NCBI RefSeq assembly: GCF_900176435.1
Contig: NZ_FWYE01000005.1
Span: 1 to 64,000 of the forward strand
Direction of reading: 5' to 3'
From: Picrophilus oshimae DSM 9789
GTDB taxonomy: Archaea > Thermoplasmatota > Thermoplasmata > Thermoplasmatales > Thermoplasmataceae
Length of the DNA stretch: 64,000 nucleotides
Under the pieces are notes generated by a model, which saw nothing but the letters and a program-made list of their open reading frames with translations, did no database searches and was not told the DNA's origin. This document shows, in pieces, positions 16,509-23,692 of the stretch (its first letter is position 1; every line of letters begins with the position of its first letter). The position numbers and the translations under genes are program-made.

Positions 16509-17273
16509 TTATTTATCTGGTGTGCTCACAGGTGCAAGAACGCTGAGACCACCGTCAACGTATATTGATGACCCGGTTATAAATGATGATTCATCTGATG
16601 CAAGAAATGCAACAACGGATGCAACCTCATCAGGCCTGCCTATGCGCCTCATTGGATAGAGATTGCCCCATTCAAGCTTCTTTCTTGCTATCTTTTCCGG
16701 GTCTTTTCCAACCTCAAGCATTGCAGCCATATCAACAAGTGGTGTATCTATTGTTCCTGGAAGAACTGCATTGCACCTTATCGCTGGTGCATAATCAACG
16801 GCAATGCTCTTTGTTATTCCTATTATTGCATGTTTTGATGTTACGTATGCCGCTGCGTTTCTGGTAACAATATTGGCCTGAACAGATGATACATTTACAA
16901 TTGAGCCTGTTTTCATGTGTTTTATTACCTCCCTTGATACATAAAATACACTGTTCATGTTTGTGTTTATTATCTCATTCCATGTCCCTGAATCTGTTTT
17001 TCCAAGGCTGGCATATTTTTCAATGCCGGCGTTGTTAACAAGTACATCTATATTCCCGCACTGTGACGATATCTCATTTATTGTATTGTAAACTTCATCC
17101 TCATTTGAAACGTCGCATTTTAGATATTTTACTTTATTTATCATTTTTTCAGGCATGCTTCTAGATATCGAAAAGACATTTGAACCCTCATCAATAAATC
17201 TTGATACTATTGCAGCACCAATGCCCTTTGAACCACCTGTTACTATAACATTTTTATTTTTAAGGCCGCGCAT
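16509..17273 (-). CDS. Short-chain dehydrogenase/reductase
   Basis: Classical SDR of 254 residues. The nucleotide-binding motif is VTGGSKGIG (11-19), the NNAG motif is at about 86-89, the catalytic Ser is in NVSSVQ, and the Tyr-Lys pair is in AAYVTSKHA. The C-terminal [13 protein letters not shown] is the usual family ending. Arg/Ser in SISRS after the second strand suggests possible NADP preference, but this is weak. The substrate (sugar, hydroxy-acid or acyl) cannot be inferred. It stands alone between radB and the divergent MFS gene. TTTATTTAAAG upstream at about 17301-17311 could be its promoter. Confidence 0.85.
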   Translation of the reverse strand: MRGLKNKNVIVTGGSKGIGAAIVSRFIDEGSNVFSISRSMPEKMINKVKYLKCDVSNEDEVYNTINEISSQCGNIDVLVNNAGIEKYASLGKTDSGTWNEIINTNMNSVFYVSREVIKHMKTGSIVNVSSVQANIVTRNAAAYVTSKHAIIGITKSIAVDYAPAIRCNAVLPGTIDTPLVDMAAMLEVGKDPEKIARKKLEWGNLYPMRRIGRPDEVASVVAFLASDESSFITGSSIYVDGGLSVLAPVSTPDK

Positions 17274-17429
17274 AAAACATTATAAAATGGAATTTTAAAA
17301 GTTTTATTTAAAGGTGATTTTTATATAATCTCAGCGTGATATTTTAATACATTTAATAAATTACAGATCGTAAATCAGTGTTTCTTTGTATGTTGAATAA
17401 TACTGACTAGGCTCTTAATGGTGATTTTA

Positions 17430-18215
17430 ATGTACTCGCAAAGGTTGCAGGTAATGGCTGCCTGGGGAGGATGGCTGCTTGACGGATACACATCGATATC
17501 GTATTTGCTTGTATTTTCATATATGGCACCTGTTTTTTTGCCCGGGTACCTTGGATCTTTAAGGTTCATAATTGTACTTATACCGGTAAGTTTTGGTGGT
17601 TTTGCCAGATCAATAGGCTCCGTTATTTTTGGCAGGCTCGGCGACAAAAGGGGAAGGCACTTTCTTTTAACATTTTCAATACTTGGATTTTCGATTTCGT
17701 CGGCATCCATAGGACTCATACCTGGATACAAAACCATTGGCATTGCAGCACCGACCATACTTTACATATTAATATTTATACAGGGCATGTTTGCCGGTTC
17801 AGAGTATGGTGCCGGTTCTGCATTTTCAATGGAATCGTCAGGAAGATCATCAAGGCCGCTTACCGGCGCATTTATGCAGAGCGGCTATGGCATGGGCTAT
17901 TTAATGGTTGTTACCGTGGACCTTATAATATTATATATCACTGGCAATAATATTTTTATAATATATGGATGGCGCATCCTGCTTCTTACATCGTTAATAC
18001 CAGGACTTATAACACTATTACTAAGAAAAATATCAAGGGAAACAAATGTTTTTATTGATATGGCTGCATCCGGAAAAATTGAGAAAAGGCCATTTACAGC
18101 AATGTTAAATGAAAATAAGGGCAGATTATTTTACATAATTACATTCATGTCAGCATTGTTATTTATAAACACTGGAACCTTCTCTTTTATCCTGCAGGCA
18201 GTGAGAATCTTTTAA
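17430..18215 (+). CDS. MFS transporter, N-terminal part (frameshifted gene)
   Basis: Encodes the first six or so helices and the large cytoplasmic loop of a major facilitator superfamily permease. The MFS motif A is clear (GRLGDKRGRHF, about 66-76), and the helices GWLLDGYTSISYLLVFSYMA and TILYILIFIQGMFAGSEYGAG fit metabolite/sugar-proton symporters. The start at ATG 17430 has GGTGA four bases upstream; an earlier ATG at 17418 is less likely. The frame stops at 18213-18215 within the sequence for the seventh helix, and the rest of the protein continues in the -1 frame. One more T in the run at 18210-18213 would restore a single 421-codon gene, giving IFLNLGGNLLYA across the junction. Confidence 0.75.
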   Translation: MYSQRLQVMAAWGGWLLDGYTSISYLLVFSYMAPVFLPGYLGSLRFIIVLIPVSFGGFARSIGSVIFGRLGDKRGRHFLLTFSILGFSISSASIGLIPGYKTIGIAAPTILYILIFIQGMFAGSEYGAGSAFSMESSGRSSRPLTGAFMQSGYGMGYLMVVTVDLIILYITGNNIFIIYGWRILLLTSLIPGLITLLLRKISRETNVFIDMAASGKIEKRPFTAMLNENKGRLFYIITFMSALLFINTGTFSFILQAVRIF

Positions 18216-18241
18216 ATCTTGGCGGAAACCTTCTATATGCA

Positions 18242-18694
18242 TTGATTATAATAAACGGTGTATCCCTGTTTGGTGTCATTTTTGGCGGTTACATTTCATT
18301 AAATAAAAACATTAAAAAAAGAATAATATTATATTCATTCATATTCCTTGCAACCTCCTGGTTATTTATTATAATTGGTTACACAAGAAATATATATATT
18401 TTTATTGCAATGTTCAGCATCCAGGCATTCCTTGAGGCAATGATATTTTCGCTAATACCTGAATTTTTATCAGAATCATTTAGCAAAAAGTACAGATCCA
18501 CCGCAACCGGGTTTATTTATAATTTTGGTGCTATACCGGGAGGCCTGGCAATACTTTTAATATTAATTCCAGGAGAGATCCTTGGCATTAAAATTGTATG
18601 GTCCCTGGAAATACTTCTGGCATCATTGCTTCTGGTATTATCAATGGTATTTACCAGGGATAATAATATGGATCTTGATCCAATAATGGTGTGA
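18242..18694 (+). CDS. MFS transporter, C-terminal part (frameshifted gene)
   Basis: Open frame carrying the last five helices of the same MFS permease (for example GVSLFGVIFGGYISL and GFIYNFGAIPGGLAILLILI), including RSTATGFIYNFG, a typical helix-11 pattern. It is listed from the first available start codon, a TTG at 18242, but the coding sequence in this frame extends upstream to the frameshift at about 18210. It is more likely the downstream half of one gene than an independent protein. Possibilities are a true inactivating deletion, a sequencing error in a T-run, or a programmed -1 shift. The coaA gene follows after 6 bp. Confidence 0.65.
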   Translation: MIIINGVSLFGVIFGGYISLNKNIKKRIILYSFIFLATSWLFIIIGYTRNIYIFIAMFSIQAFLEAMIFSLIPEFLSESFSKKYRSTATGFIYNFGAIPGGLAILLILIPGEILGIKIVWSLEILLASLLLVLSMVFTRDNNMDLDPIMV

Positions 18695-18700
18695 TTCATC

Positions 18701-19528
18701 ATGGATTTTTACTTCAGACCTGATTTAAGAAGATTTATTTTAAGTGATTTACCTGAGATGAATTTAATGGTGGATCGGAAAGATCTGGTAAATGCATACG
18801 TTCCCCTGGCAGGATATATAAACATGCTTGCAACCCTTAAGAGGAGATCATCCATTTTGGGCGATGTTCCATATTTACTTGGAATAACAGGATCTGTAGC
18901 TGCAGGAAAGACAGTAATGTCAAAAACGTTTTCCGAGATTTTTGCAAGAATTTTTAAAAAAAATGTGGATATTATATCAACAGACAGCTTTCTTAAGAAG
19001 AATAATGAGCTTATAAATGAGGGCATTATTGATAGAAAGGGCTTTCCAGAAAGCTACAGAATCAACGATATGATGAATTTTCTTAAAATGGCCAGACTTG
19101 GTATTAAGAATCTAAAGGTTTATGAGTATTCACACGATGTTTATGATGTAACGGATAATTTAATATCAATTGATTCTCCTGAGATATTAATAATCGATGG
19201 AATAAACATACTCTTTGATTTTAATGTGCCTGTTATGCCATACAATCTTATGGATTTCATAATATTTATAAGATCTGATGAAGGCTGCCTTGAAAGATGG
19301 TATATTAAAAGATTCCTTGATCTTGTGAAAAATGCCGGTTCAGAATCGTTTTATAGCAGATTCGTTGGCATGGATGAAAAAACATTAAAAAACATTGCAT
19401 TAAATGTGTGGAGCAATATAAATCTTAAAAATTACAGGGAAAATATAATAAAAAATATCTTTAGATCAAACGCAATCATCGAAAAGAGGTGCGATCATTC
19501 CATTGAATCGATCTATTTCAGGATATAA
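18701..19528 (+). CDS. coaA: Pantothenate kinase, bacterial type I (CoaA-like)
   Basis: Phosphorylates pantothenate, the first committed step from pantothenate to coenzyme A. The P-loop GITGSVAAGKT is at 61-71. Conserved type I motifs follow: ISTDSF (93-98 region), RKGFPESY and YEYSHDVYDV, and the Walker B-like ILIIDGINILF. Most archaea lack this enzyme and use pantoate kinase plus phosphopantothenate synthetase instead. Thermoplasmatales are known exceptions, and I recall that a Picrophilus enzyme of this class was characterised. The gene was probably gained from bacteria. It lies 6 bp after the MFS frame, so an altered pantothenate or vitamin transporter upstream is a tempting but unproven idea. 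Confidence 0.9.
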   Translation: MDFYFRPDLRRFILSDLPEMNLMVDRKDLVNAYVPLAGYINMLATLKRRSSILGDVPYLLGITGSVAAGKTVMSKTFSEIFARIFKKNVDIISTDSFLKKNNELINEGIIDRKGFPESYRINDMMNFLKMARLGIKNLKVYEYSHDVYDVTDNLISIDSPEILIIDGINILFDFNVPVMPYNLMDFIIFIRSDEGCLERWYIKRFLDLVKNAGSESFYSRFVGMDEKTLKNIALNVWSNINLKNYRENIIKNIFRSNAIIEKRCDHSIESIYFRI

Positions 19529-19585
19529 TTATTTTATATCAACATAAAGCCCTGAATATAAAAGTTTGTCCAGATTTTTACATAA

Positions 19586-19620
19586 TTTGCATATAAATTG
19601 CAAATATTATTTAAATAATA
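19586..19620 (+). promoter_or_regulatory. Inverted repeat and palindromic TATA region upstream of a small membrane-protein gene
   Basis: TTTGCA (19586-19591) and TGCAAA (19599-19604) form an inverted repeat with a 7-bp spacer. It directly abuts the perfect 16-bp palindrome TATTATTTAAATAATA (19605-19620). The palindrome centre lies about 27 bp before the ATG at 19640, so it probably contains the TATA box. The repeat just upstream is where a dimeric regulator could bind. Confidence 0.45.
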
Positions 19621-19639
19621 TCATTTATTTAATATTCAC

Positions 19640-20008
19640 ATGGCATCAAAATTTATTGATACATTAAGATGGCTTGCCATTCTCGGCTCTTCCATATGGG
19701 CTGGGATACATATGACATTGCTTGGCATAAGGATACCATACATAGCAAAGGCATTCTTCGGTTTCGTAATAGCCATAGCAATAGTTGCATCAATGATCTA
19801 TGTAAGTGAAAAAAAGGATTTTTACCTGCCGGTCTTTGTTTTTTACATACTTGATACATTGTTACTTCTGGAATCCAGGATAACAATAGCCCCGGTATTC
19901 AATAGAAAACTGCCATGGACACCATCAGCAATAGACAGCATAATACTTGATATAATCATGATTGTATTATCCGGTGTTTTATATTTTGCTGCAAAAAGAT
20001 CAAAATAA
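19640..20008 (+). CDS. Small four-helix integral membrane protein
   Basis: 122 residues with four hydrophobic segments (about 8-24, 31-52, 60-80 and 98-117), short connecting loops and a charged tail AAKRSK. No signal peptide cleavage pattern, no catalytic motif and no recognised family. Several Arg/Glu residues lie at membrane borders (LLESRIT). It is preceded by a well-placed TATA palindrome and a TTTGCA/TGCAAA inverted repeat, suggesting a regulated single-gene unit. Function unknown. Confidence 0.6.
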   Translation: MASKFIDTLRWLAILGSSIWAGIHMTLLGIRIPYIAKAFFGFVIAIAIVASMIYVSEKKDFYLPVFVFYILDTLLLLESRITIAPVFNRKLPWTPSAIDSIILDIIMIVLSGVLYFAAKRSK

Positions 20009-20090
20009 TTTTTAGATTGATGATAAATATTTAATTATCATTATTATCTATATAAAAACATTTTAATGCTAAATTTGATATGGAAGATGA

Positions 20091-20534
20091 ATGAAGAATC
20101 CATTTATTATATTCGGTGTCCTGTTTTTACTGGCCGCAATATTCTCATATATATTTGGCCAGGTAATAATAGCAATAATCGCACTCATTATATCTGGATA
20201 TTTCATATATCAGAGCCTTAGAACATCGCCTGCCAGGGCAGATAAAAAGATAGGCGATATAACATATAATGGCATAATGGATATTGCAAGAACAAAGTAT
20301 AATAATGGAACGTTCCATGTTGATCTTGAAAACTTCTCTAAAACTGTTTCTAATATAAAGGATATAATAGTAAGCTCTGGCAAAATGCCAGAGTTCGGTC
20401 TGGATTCCATTTTTCTTGTTTACTTTACACAGGCCTCGGCTGAAAATGCATATAAGGAGATAACAAAAAGGGGTGTAAAGGCACAGGTTATGCAGGAAAA
20501 GAACAACTGGTATGTAAGGATAGAATTCGAGTGA
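20091..20534 (+). CDS. Two-helix membrane protein with C-terminal soluble domain
   Basis: 147 residues. Two adjacent hydrophobic helices at about 5-20 and 23-43 are followed by a soluble domain of about 100 residues with alternating helices and strands (LENFSKTVSNIKDIIVSS, FLVYFTQASAENAYKEITKRG, NNWYVRIEF). Residue patterns resemble a small alpha/beta sandwich, but no known motif is visible. The ATG follows an AT-rich promoter-like region (TTTAATTATCATTATTATCTATATAAAA). It lies between another small membrane protein and a HemK-like methyltransferase. Function unknown. Confidence 0.6.
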   Translation: MKNPFIIFGVLFLLAAIFSYIFGQVIIAIIALIISGYFIYQSLRTSPARADKKIGDITYNGIMDIARTKYNNGTFHVDLENFSKTVSNIKDIIVSSGKMPEFGLDSIFLVYFTQASAENAYKEITKRGVKAQVMQEKNNWYVRIEFE

Positions 20535-20566
20535 AAAACTAAAATATTCTTAATATATCATAATCT

Positions 20567-21115
20567 GTGGATATAAAATACAATGATGATGTTTACAGGC
20601 CTGCAGAGGACACATATCTTATGATGGACAATATAAAATGCGGCAAAAAGGTTCTTGAGATAGGGGCTGGCACAGGAATAATATCGGTAAACCTTGCTTT
20701 AAATAATCACGATGTAACCGCAACTGACATAGATGATAAGGCTATAGATCTAATAAAGGAAAATGCCAGAATAAATCATGTTAATATAAAAATAATAAAA
20801 TCTGATCTTTTTGATAATATATATGATAAATATGATACAATAATATTTAATCCGCCATATCTGCCTGTGGAAAACGAGGATATAAAATGGTCAGGCGGTT
20901 CAGACGGTTTCAATGTTACATCAAGGTTTTTAAAGGATGCCTACATGCATCTAAATGATAACGGTTCAATATATATTATACTATCAGATTTAACAGATAT
21001 AAATAAATTAAAAAACGATTTTAAAAACTATGAATTCATAGAGATAAAGAGGTGCACCTTTGATTTTGAATCAATAATATTATACATGTTAAGGGTGAGA
21101 ACATGCCCACAATAG
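20567..21115 (+). CDS. HemK/Mtq2-like class I SAM-dependent methyltransferase
   Basis: 182 residues. The SAM-binding motif VLEIGAGTG is at about 28-36 and ATDID follows the second strand. The N6-/glutamine-methyltransferase signature NPPYLP is at about 94-99. The N-terminus VYRPAEDTYLM (8-18) is characteristic of the archaeal/eukaryal HemK2 (Mtq2) group, which methylates the Gln of the GGQ loop in aRF1. It has the expected short length without the bacterial PrmC N-terminal domain. The start is GTG at 20567, with no in-frame ATG before conserved residues. It overlaps the DRG GTPase start by 13 bp, so both translation-related genes are coupled. Confidence 0.85.
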   Translation: MDIKYNDDVYRPAEDTYLMMDNIKCGKKVLEIGAGTGIISVNLALNNHDVTATDIDDKAIDLIKENARINHVNIKIIKSDLFDNIYDKYDTIIFNPPYLPVENEDIKWSGGSDGFNVTSRFLKDAYMHLNDNGSIYIILSDLTDINKLKNDFKNYEFIEIKRCTFDFESIILYMLRVRTCPQ

Positions 21116-22182
21116 GTGAAAGAATAAAGGAGCTTGAGGAGGAAATAAAGAGGACACAGTACAACAAGGCAACGGAGAAGCATATAGGCATCCTAAAGGC
21201 AAAGATATCAAAGCTTGAAATGGAGGAATCTGCCCATAAGAAGGCCTCAGGCCATGGTTTTTATGTTCCAAAAACTGGTGATGCCACTGTTGCCCTTGTT
21301 GGCTATCCAAACGTTGGAAAGAGCTCTTTATTAAATAAATTAACAAATAAAAAGAGCGAGGTTGGTAACTTCGCATTCACAACATTAACCATTGTTCCTG
21401 GAACCATGAACTACCGCGGTGCACAGATACAGATTCTGGATTTGCCAGGAATAATAGACAATGCGGCCCTTGGAGCCGGCCGTGGCCGTGAGGTTCTTGC
21501 TGCAGTGAGAAACGCTGATCTGATTTTAATAGTTACCGATCCTGAAACCAAAGGTCTTGACAGAATAAAATCTGAACTTTACAAGGCCGGCATAGTATTA
21601 AATAAAAAGAGAAAGGATATCTCATTTAAGAAGAGCAACTATGGCGGTTTAAGAATATACAAGCCCAGGAACATAGACCTGAGCGATGATGATATAAGGG
21701 ACATTGCAAAGGAGTTTAAGGTTGTCAATGGAACATTGTATATAAGAGAGAATATAGATTACGACGATTTAATAGACTTTTTTAAGGGAAACATTGTTTA
21801 TATAAAGGCAATACTCGTTATTAATAAGATAGATCTGGCAAACAGGCCACTGGATGATATAGAAATGTCCTTTAATGACTACATAGAGGTTTCTGCTGAA
21901 AAAAACATAAACATAGAAAAATTAAAGGAAAAGATCTTTGATAACCTTGATCTTATAAGAATTTACATGAAAAACAAGTCAGGCGAGGTTGATTATGAAA
22001 GGCCAATGATATTAAACAATGGTTCCACGGTCAGGGAGGTTTGCAGGAAGATAAGCAGGGAGATGCTTAACAGCTTTAGATATGCCATAATTTCAGGTCC
22101 AAACAGAAAGGCGGAAATGCGTGTTGGCCTTGATTATGAATTAAAGGATGAGGACACGGTAACCTTGATAAGCAAGAATTGA
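21103..22182 (+). CDS. DRG-family GTP-binding protein
   Basis: Developmentally regulated GTP-binding (DRG) protein of the Obg superfamily, 359 residues. Layout: N-terminal helical hairpin (1-50), G1 GYPNVGKSS (67-75), G2 with the TTLTIVPG segment, G3 DLPGI, G4 NKID near residue 245, and a C-terminal TGS domain (about 285-359). The DRG-specific insertion after G3 (NAALGAGRGREVL) is present. Eukaryotic relatives associate with ribosomes, so a translation role is likely. It starts inside the upstream methyltransferase gene, and the acylphosphatase gene follows after 10 bp. Confidence 0.92.
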   Translation: MPTIGERIKELEEEIKRTQYNKATEKHIGILKAKISKLEMEESAHKKASGHGFYVPKTGDATVALVGYPNVGKSSLLNKLTNKKSEVGNFAFTTLTIVPGTMNYRGAQIQILDLPGIIDNAALGAGRGREVLAAVRNADLILIVTDPETKGLDRIKSELYKAGIVLNKKRKDISFKKSNYGGLRIYKPRNIDLSDDDIRDIAKEFKVVNGTLYIRENIDYDDLIDFFKGNIVYIKAILVINKIDLANRPLDDIEMSFNDYIEVSAEKNINIEKLKEKIFDNLDLIRIYMKNKSGEVDYERPMILNNGSTVREVCRKISREMLNSFRYAIISGPNRKAEMRVGLDYELKDEDTVTLISKN

Positions 22183-22192
22183 ATTATTTAAT

Positions 22193-22438
22193 ATGTACAT
22201 ATTCCATGGTAGGGTTCAGGGCATAGGCCTCAGGGCCAGGACCTATTCAATGGCCAAAAGCCTTGGATTATCGGGTTATATCAAAAACCGTGATGACGGA
22301 ACAGTTGAGGCCGTGTTTCAGGGAGATGAGGAAAAAATAAAAAGGATCATTGAATACATAAAAGGCATAGCATATATAGAAAAAATCGATTATTTTGATG
22401 ATGATGTTAAATATAACGATTTTCAGATAAGGTATTAA
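22193..22438 (+). CDS. acyP: Acylphosphatase
   Basis: Small alpha/beta enzyme hydrolysing acyl phosphates such as acetyl phosphate or carbamoyl phosphate. The signature reads GRVQGIGLRARTYSMAK, with the phosphate-binding Arg (GLR) where most families have GFR, and the catalytic Asn is in YIKNRDDGTVEAVFQG. The 81-residue length is slightly short because the first beta-strand begins almost at the initiator Met. It probably belongs to the same operon as the DRG GTPase, with a 10-bp gap. Its stop overlaps the convergent ilvA gene by 4 bp. Confidence 0.88.
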   Translation: MYIFHGRVQGIGLRARTYSMAKSLGLSGYIKNRDDGTVEAVFQGDEEKIKRIIEYIKGIAYIEKIDYFDDDVKYNDFQIRY

Positions 22439-23640
22439 TTTATTATATTATATTTATATCCAAGGGAGTCCAGTGCGTTCAATAGTTTTTCTATTCTATT
22501 TGCGTCAACTATGTTTACGGTAAATGTAAGATTTTGATAGCCTATAGGCGTGTTCTTTTTTAAATTATCGACCTCGGCATGGTATATATTTGCGCCAACG
22601 CTTGATATTGCGTTTACTATTTTTACCATGGTTCCCGGCCTGTCAGGAAGGTTGAACTCAAGCCTTATTAATTTATTCTCCATCTCCATGGATTTGTATA
22701 TAATTTTTGATAGCAGCAGAAAATTTATGTTTCCGCCTGATAGTATTATTGCAGTTTTCTTTGATTCTGAGTCTATCTTACCCTCGTAGAGTGCGGCAAG
22801 ACCAACTGCCCCGGATGGCTCAACAAGAACCTTTTCACGCTCAAGCAGTTTAAACAATGAATAGGCTATGCTTTCATCATTTACTGTAACAACATCGTCA
22901 ACATAGTTTTTTACAATGTCAAATGTTATATCCCCGGGATATTTCACGGCTATGCCATCGGCTATTGTATCAGAGCTTGTGTATGGAACTATTCTGTTTT
23001 CCCTTAATGATAGCATCATTGCATTTGCCTTTTCTGATTCGACACCTATGATTTTTACATTTGGATTTATGTGCTTTGCGGCAAAGGCTATCCCGGATAT
23101 TAAACCGCCACCCCCAATGGGCACTATTATCTGATCAAGATTTCCAAGATCCTCAAAGAGCTCAAGTGCTATTGTACCCTGGCCTGCTATAATGGCCTCA
23201 TCATTGTATGCCTCTATAAATGTTCTATTTTCATCCATTGCTATTTTTAATGCATGGCTATGTGATTCATCGTATGAGCTCCCGGTTAGTATTACATGGC
23301 CGCCGTATGCCTCAACAGCGTTTACCTTTGCCGGTGTTGTGTTTTCAGGCATTACTATCTTTGCATCTGTTTTAAAGATCGATGCGGCATATGCAACGCC
23401 CTGCGCATGGTTTCCAGCGCTTGCCGTTATGACACCGTTTTTTAGTTCCTCATCGCTTAACCTTGAGAACTTTGTAACCGCACCCCTTGATTTAAATGAG
23501 CCGGTCTTCTGGAAATTCTCCATTTTAAAAAATATATCCCCGTGGAACATGTCGCTGAAGGTCTTTGAATGAAAAACAGGCGTCCTGTGCAGATACCTTG
23601 ATACAACTGATTTTGCATATAATATATCATCGAATTCCAT
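22435..23640 (-). CDS. ilvA: Threonine ammonia-lyase with ACT domain
   Basis: PLP enzyme converting threonine (or serine) to 2-oxobutanoate and ammonia, the entry to isoleucine synthesis or threonine breakdown. The PLP Lys is K50 in FQKTGSFKSRGA, the phosphate-binding glycine loop is VPIGGGGLISG (about 168-178), and SGGNIN lies near 300. Residues of about 325-401 form a single C-terminal ACT domain (LEFNLPDRPGTMVKIVNAI), typical of the 400-residue catabolic/TdcB-like archaeal form, usually an allosteric site. It is transcribed alone; the convergent acylphosphatase gene overlaps its 3' end. Confidence 0.92.
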   Translation of the reverse strand: MEFDDILYAKSVVSRYLHRTPVFHSKTFSDMFHGDIFFKMENFQKTGSFKSRGAVTKFSRLSDEELKNGVITASAGNHAQGVAYAASIFKTDAKIVMPENTTPAKVNAVEAYGGHVILTGSSYDESHSHALKIAMDENRTFIEAYNDEAIIAGQGTIALELFEDLGNLDQIIVPIGGGGLISGIAFAAKHINPNVKIIGVESEKANAMMLSLRENRIVPYTSSDTIADGIAVKYPGDITFDIVKNYVDDVVTVNDESIAYSLFKLLEREKVLVEPSGAVGLAALYEGKIDSESKKTAIILSGGNINFLLLSKIIYKSMEMENKLIRLEFNLPDRPGTMVKIVNAISSVGANIYHAEVDNLKKNTPIGYQNLTFTVNIVDANRIEKLLNALDSLGYKYNIIN

Positions 23641-23692
23641 GTAAATGAAATATTAATCATAAATATTATATTATTCAATAAGAAATTTAATA

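Noticed and set aside
17273-17430. Box C/D small RNA in the SDR-MFS spacer
   Set aside because: GTGATAT and a later CTGA are present, but no C'/D' pair, closing stem or guide match was convincing.
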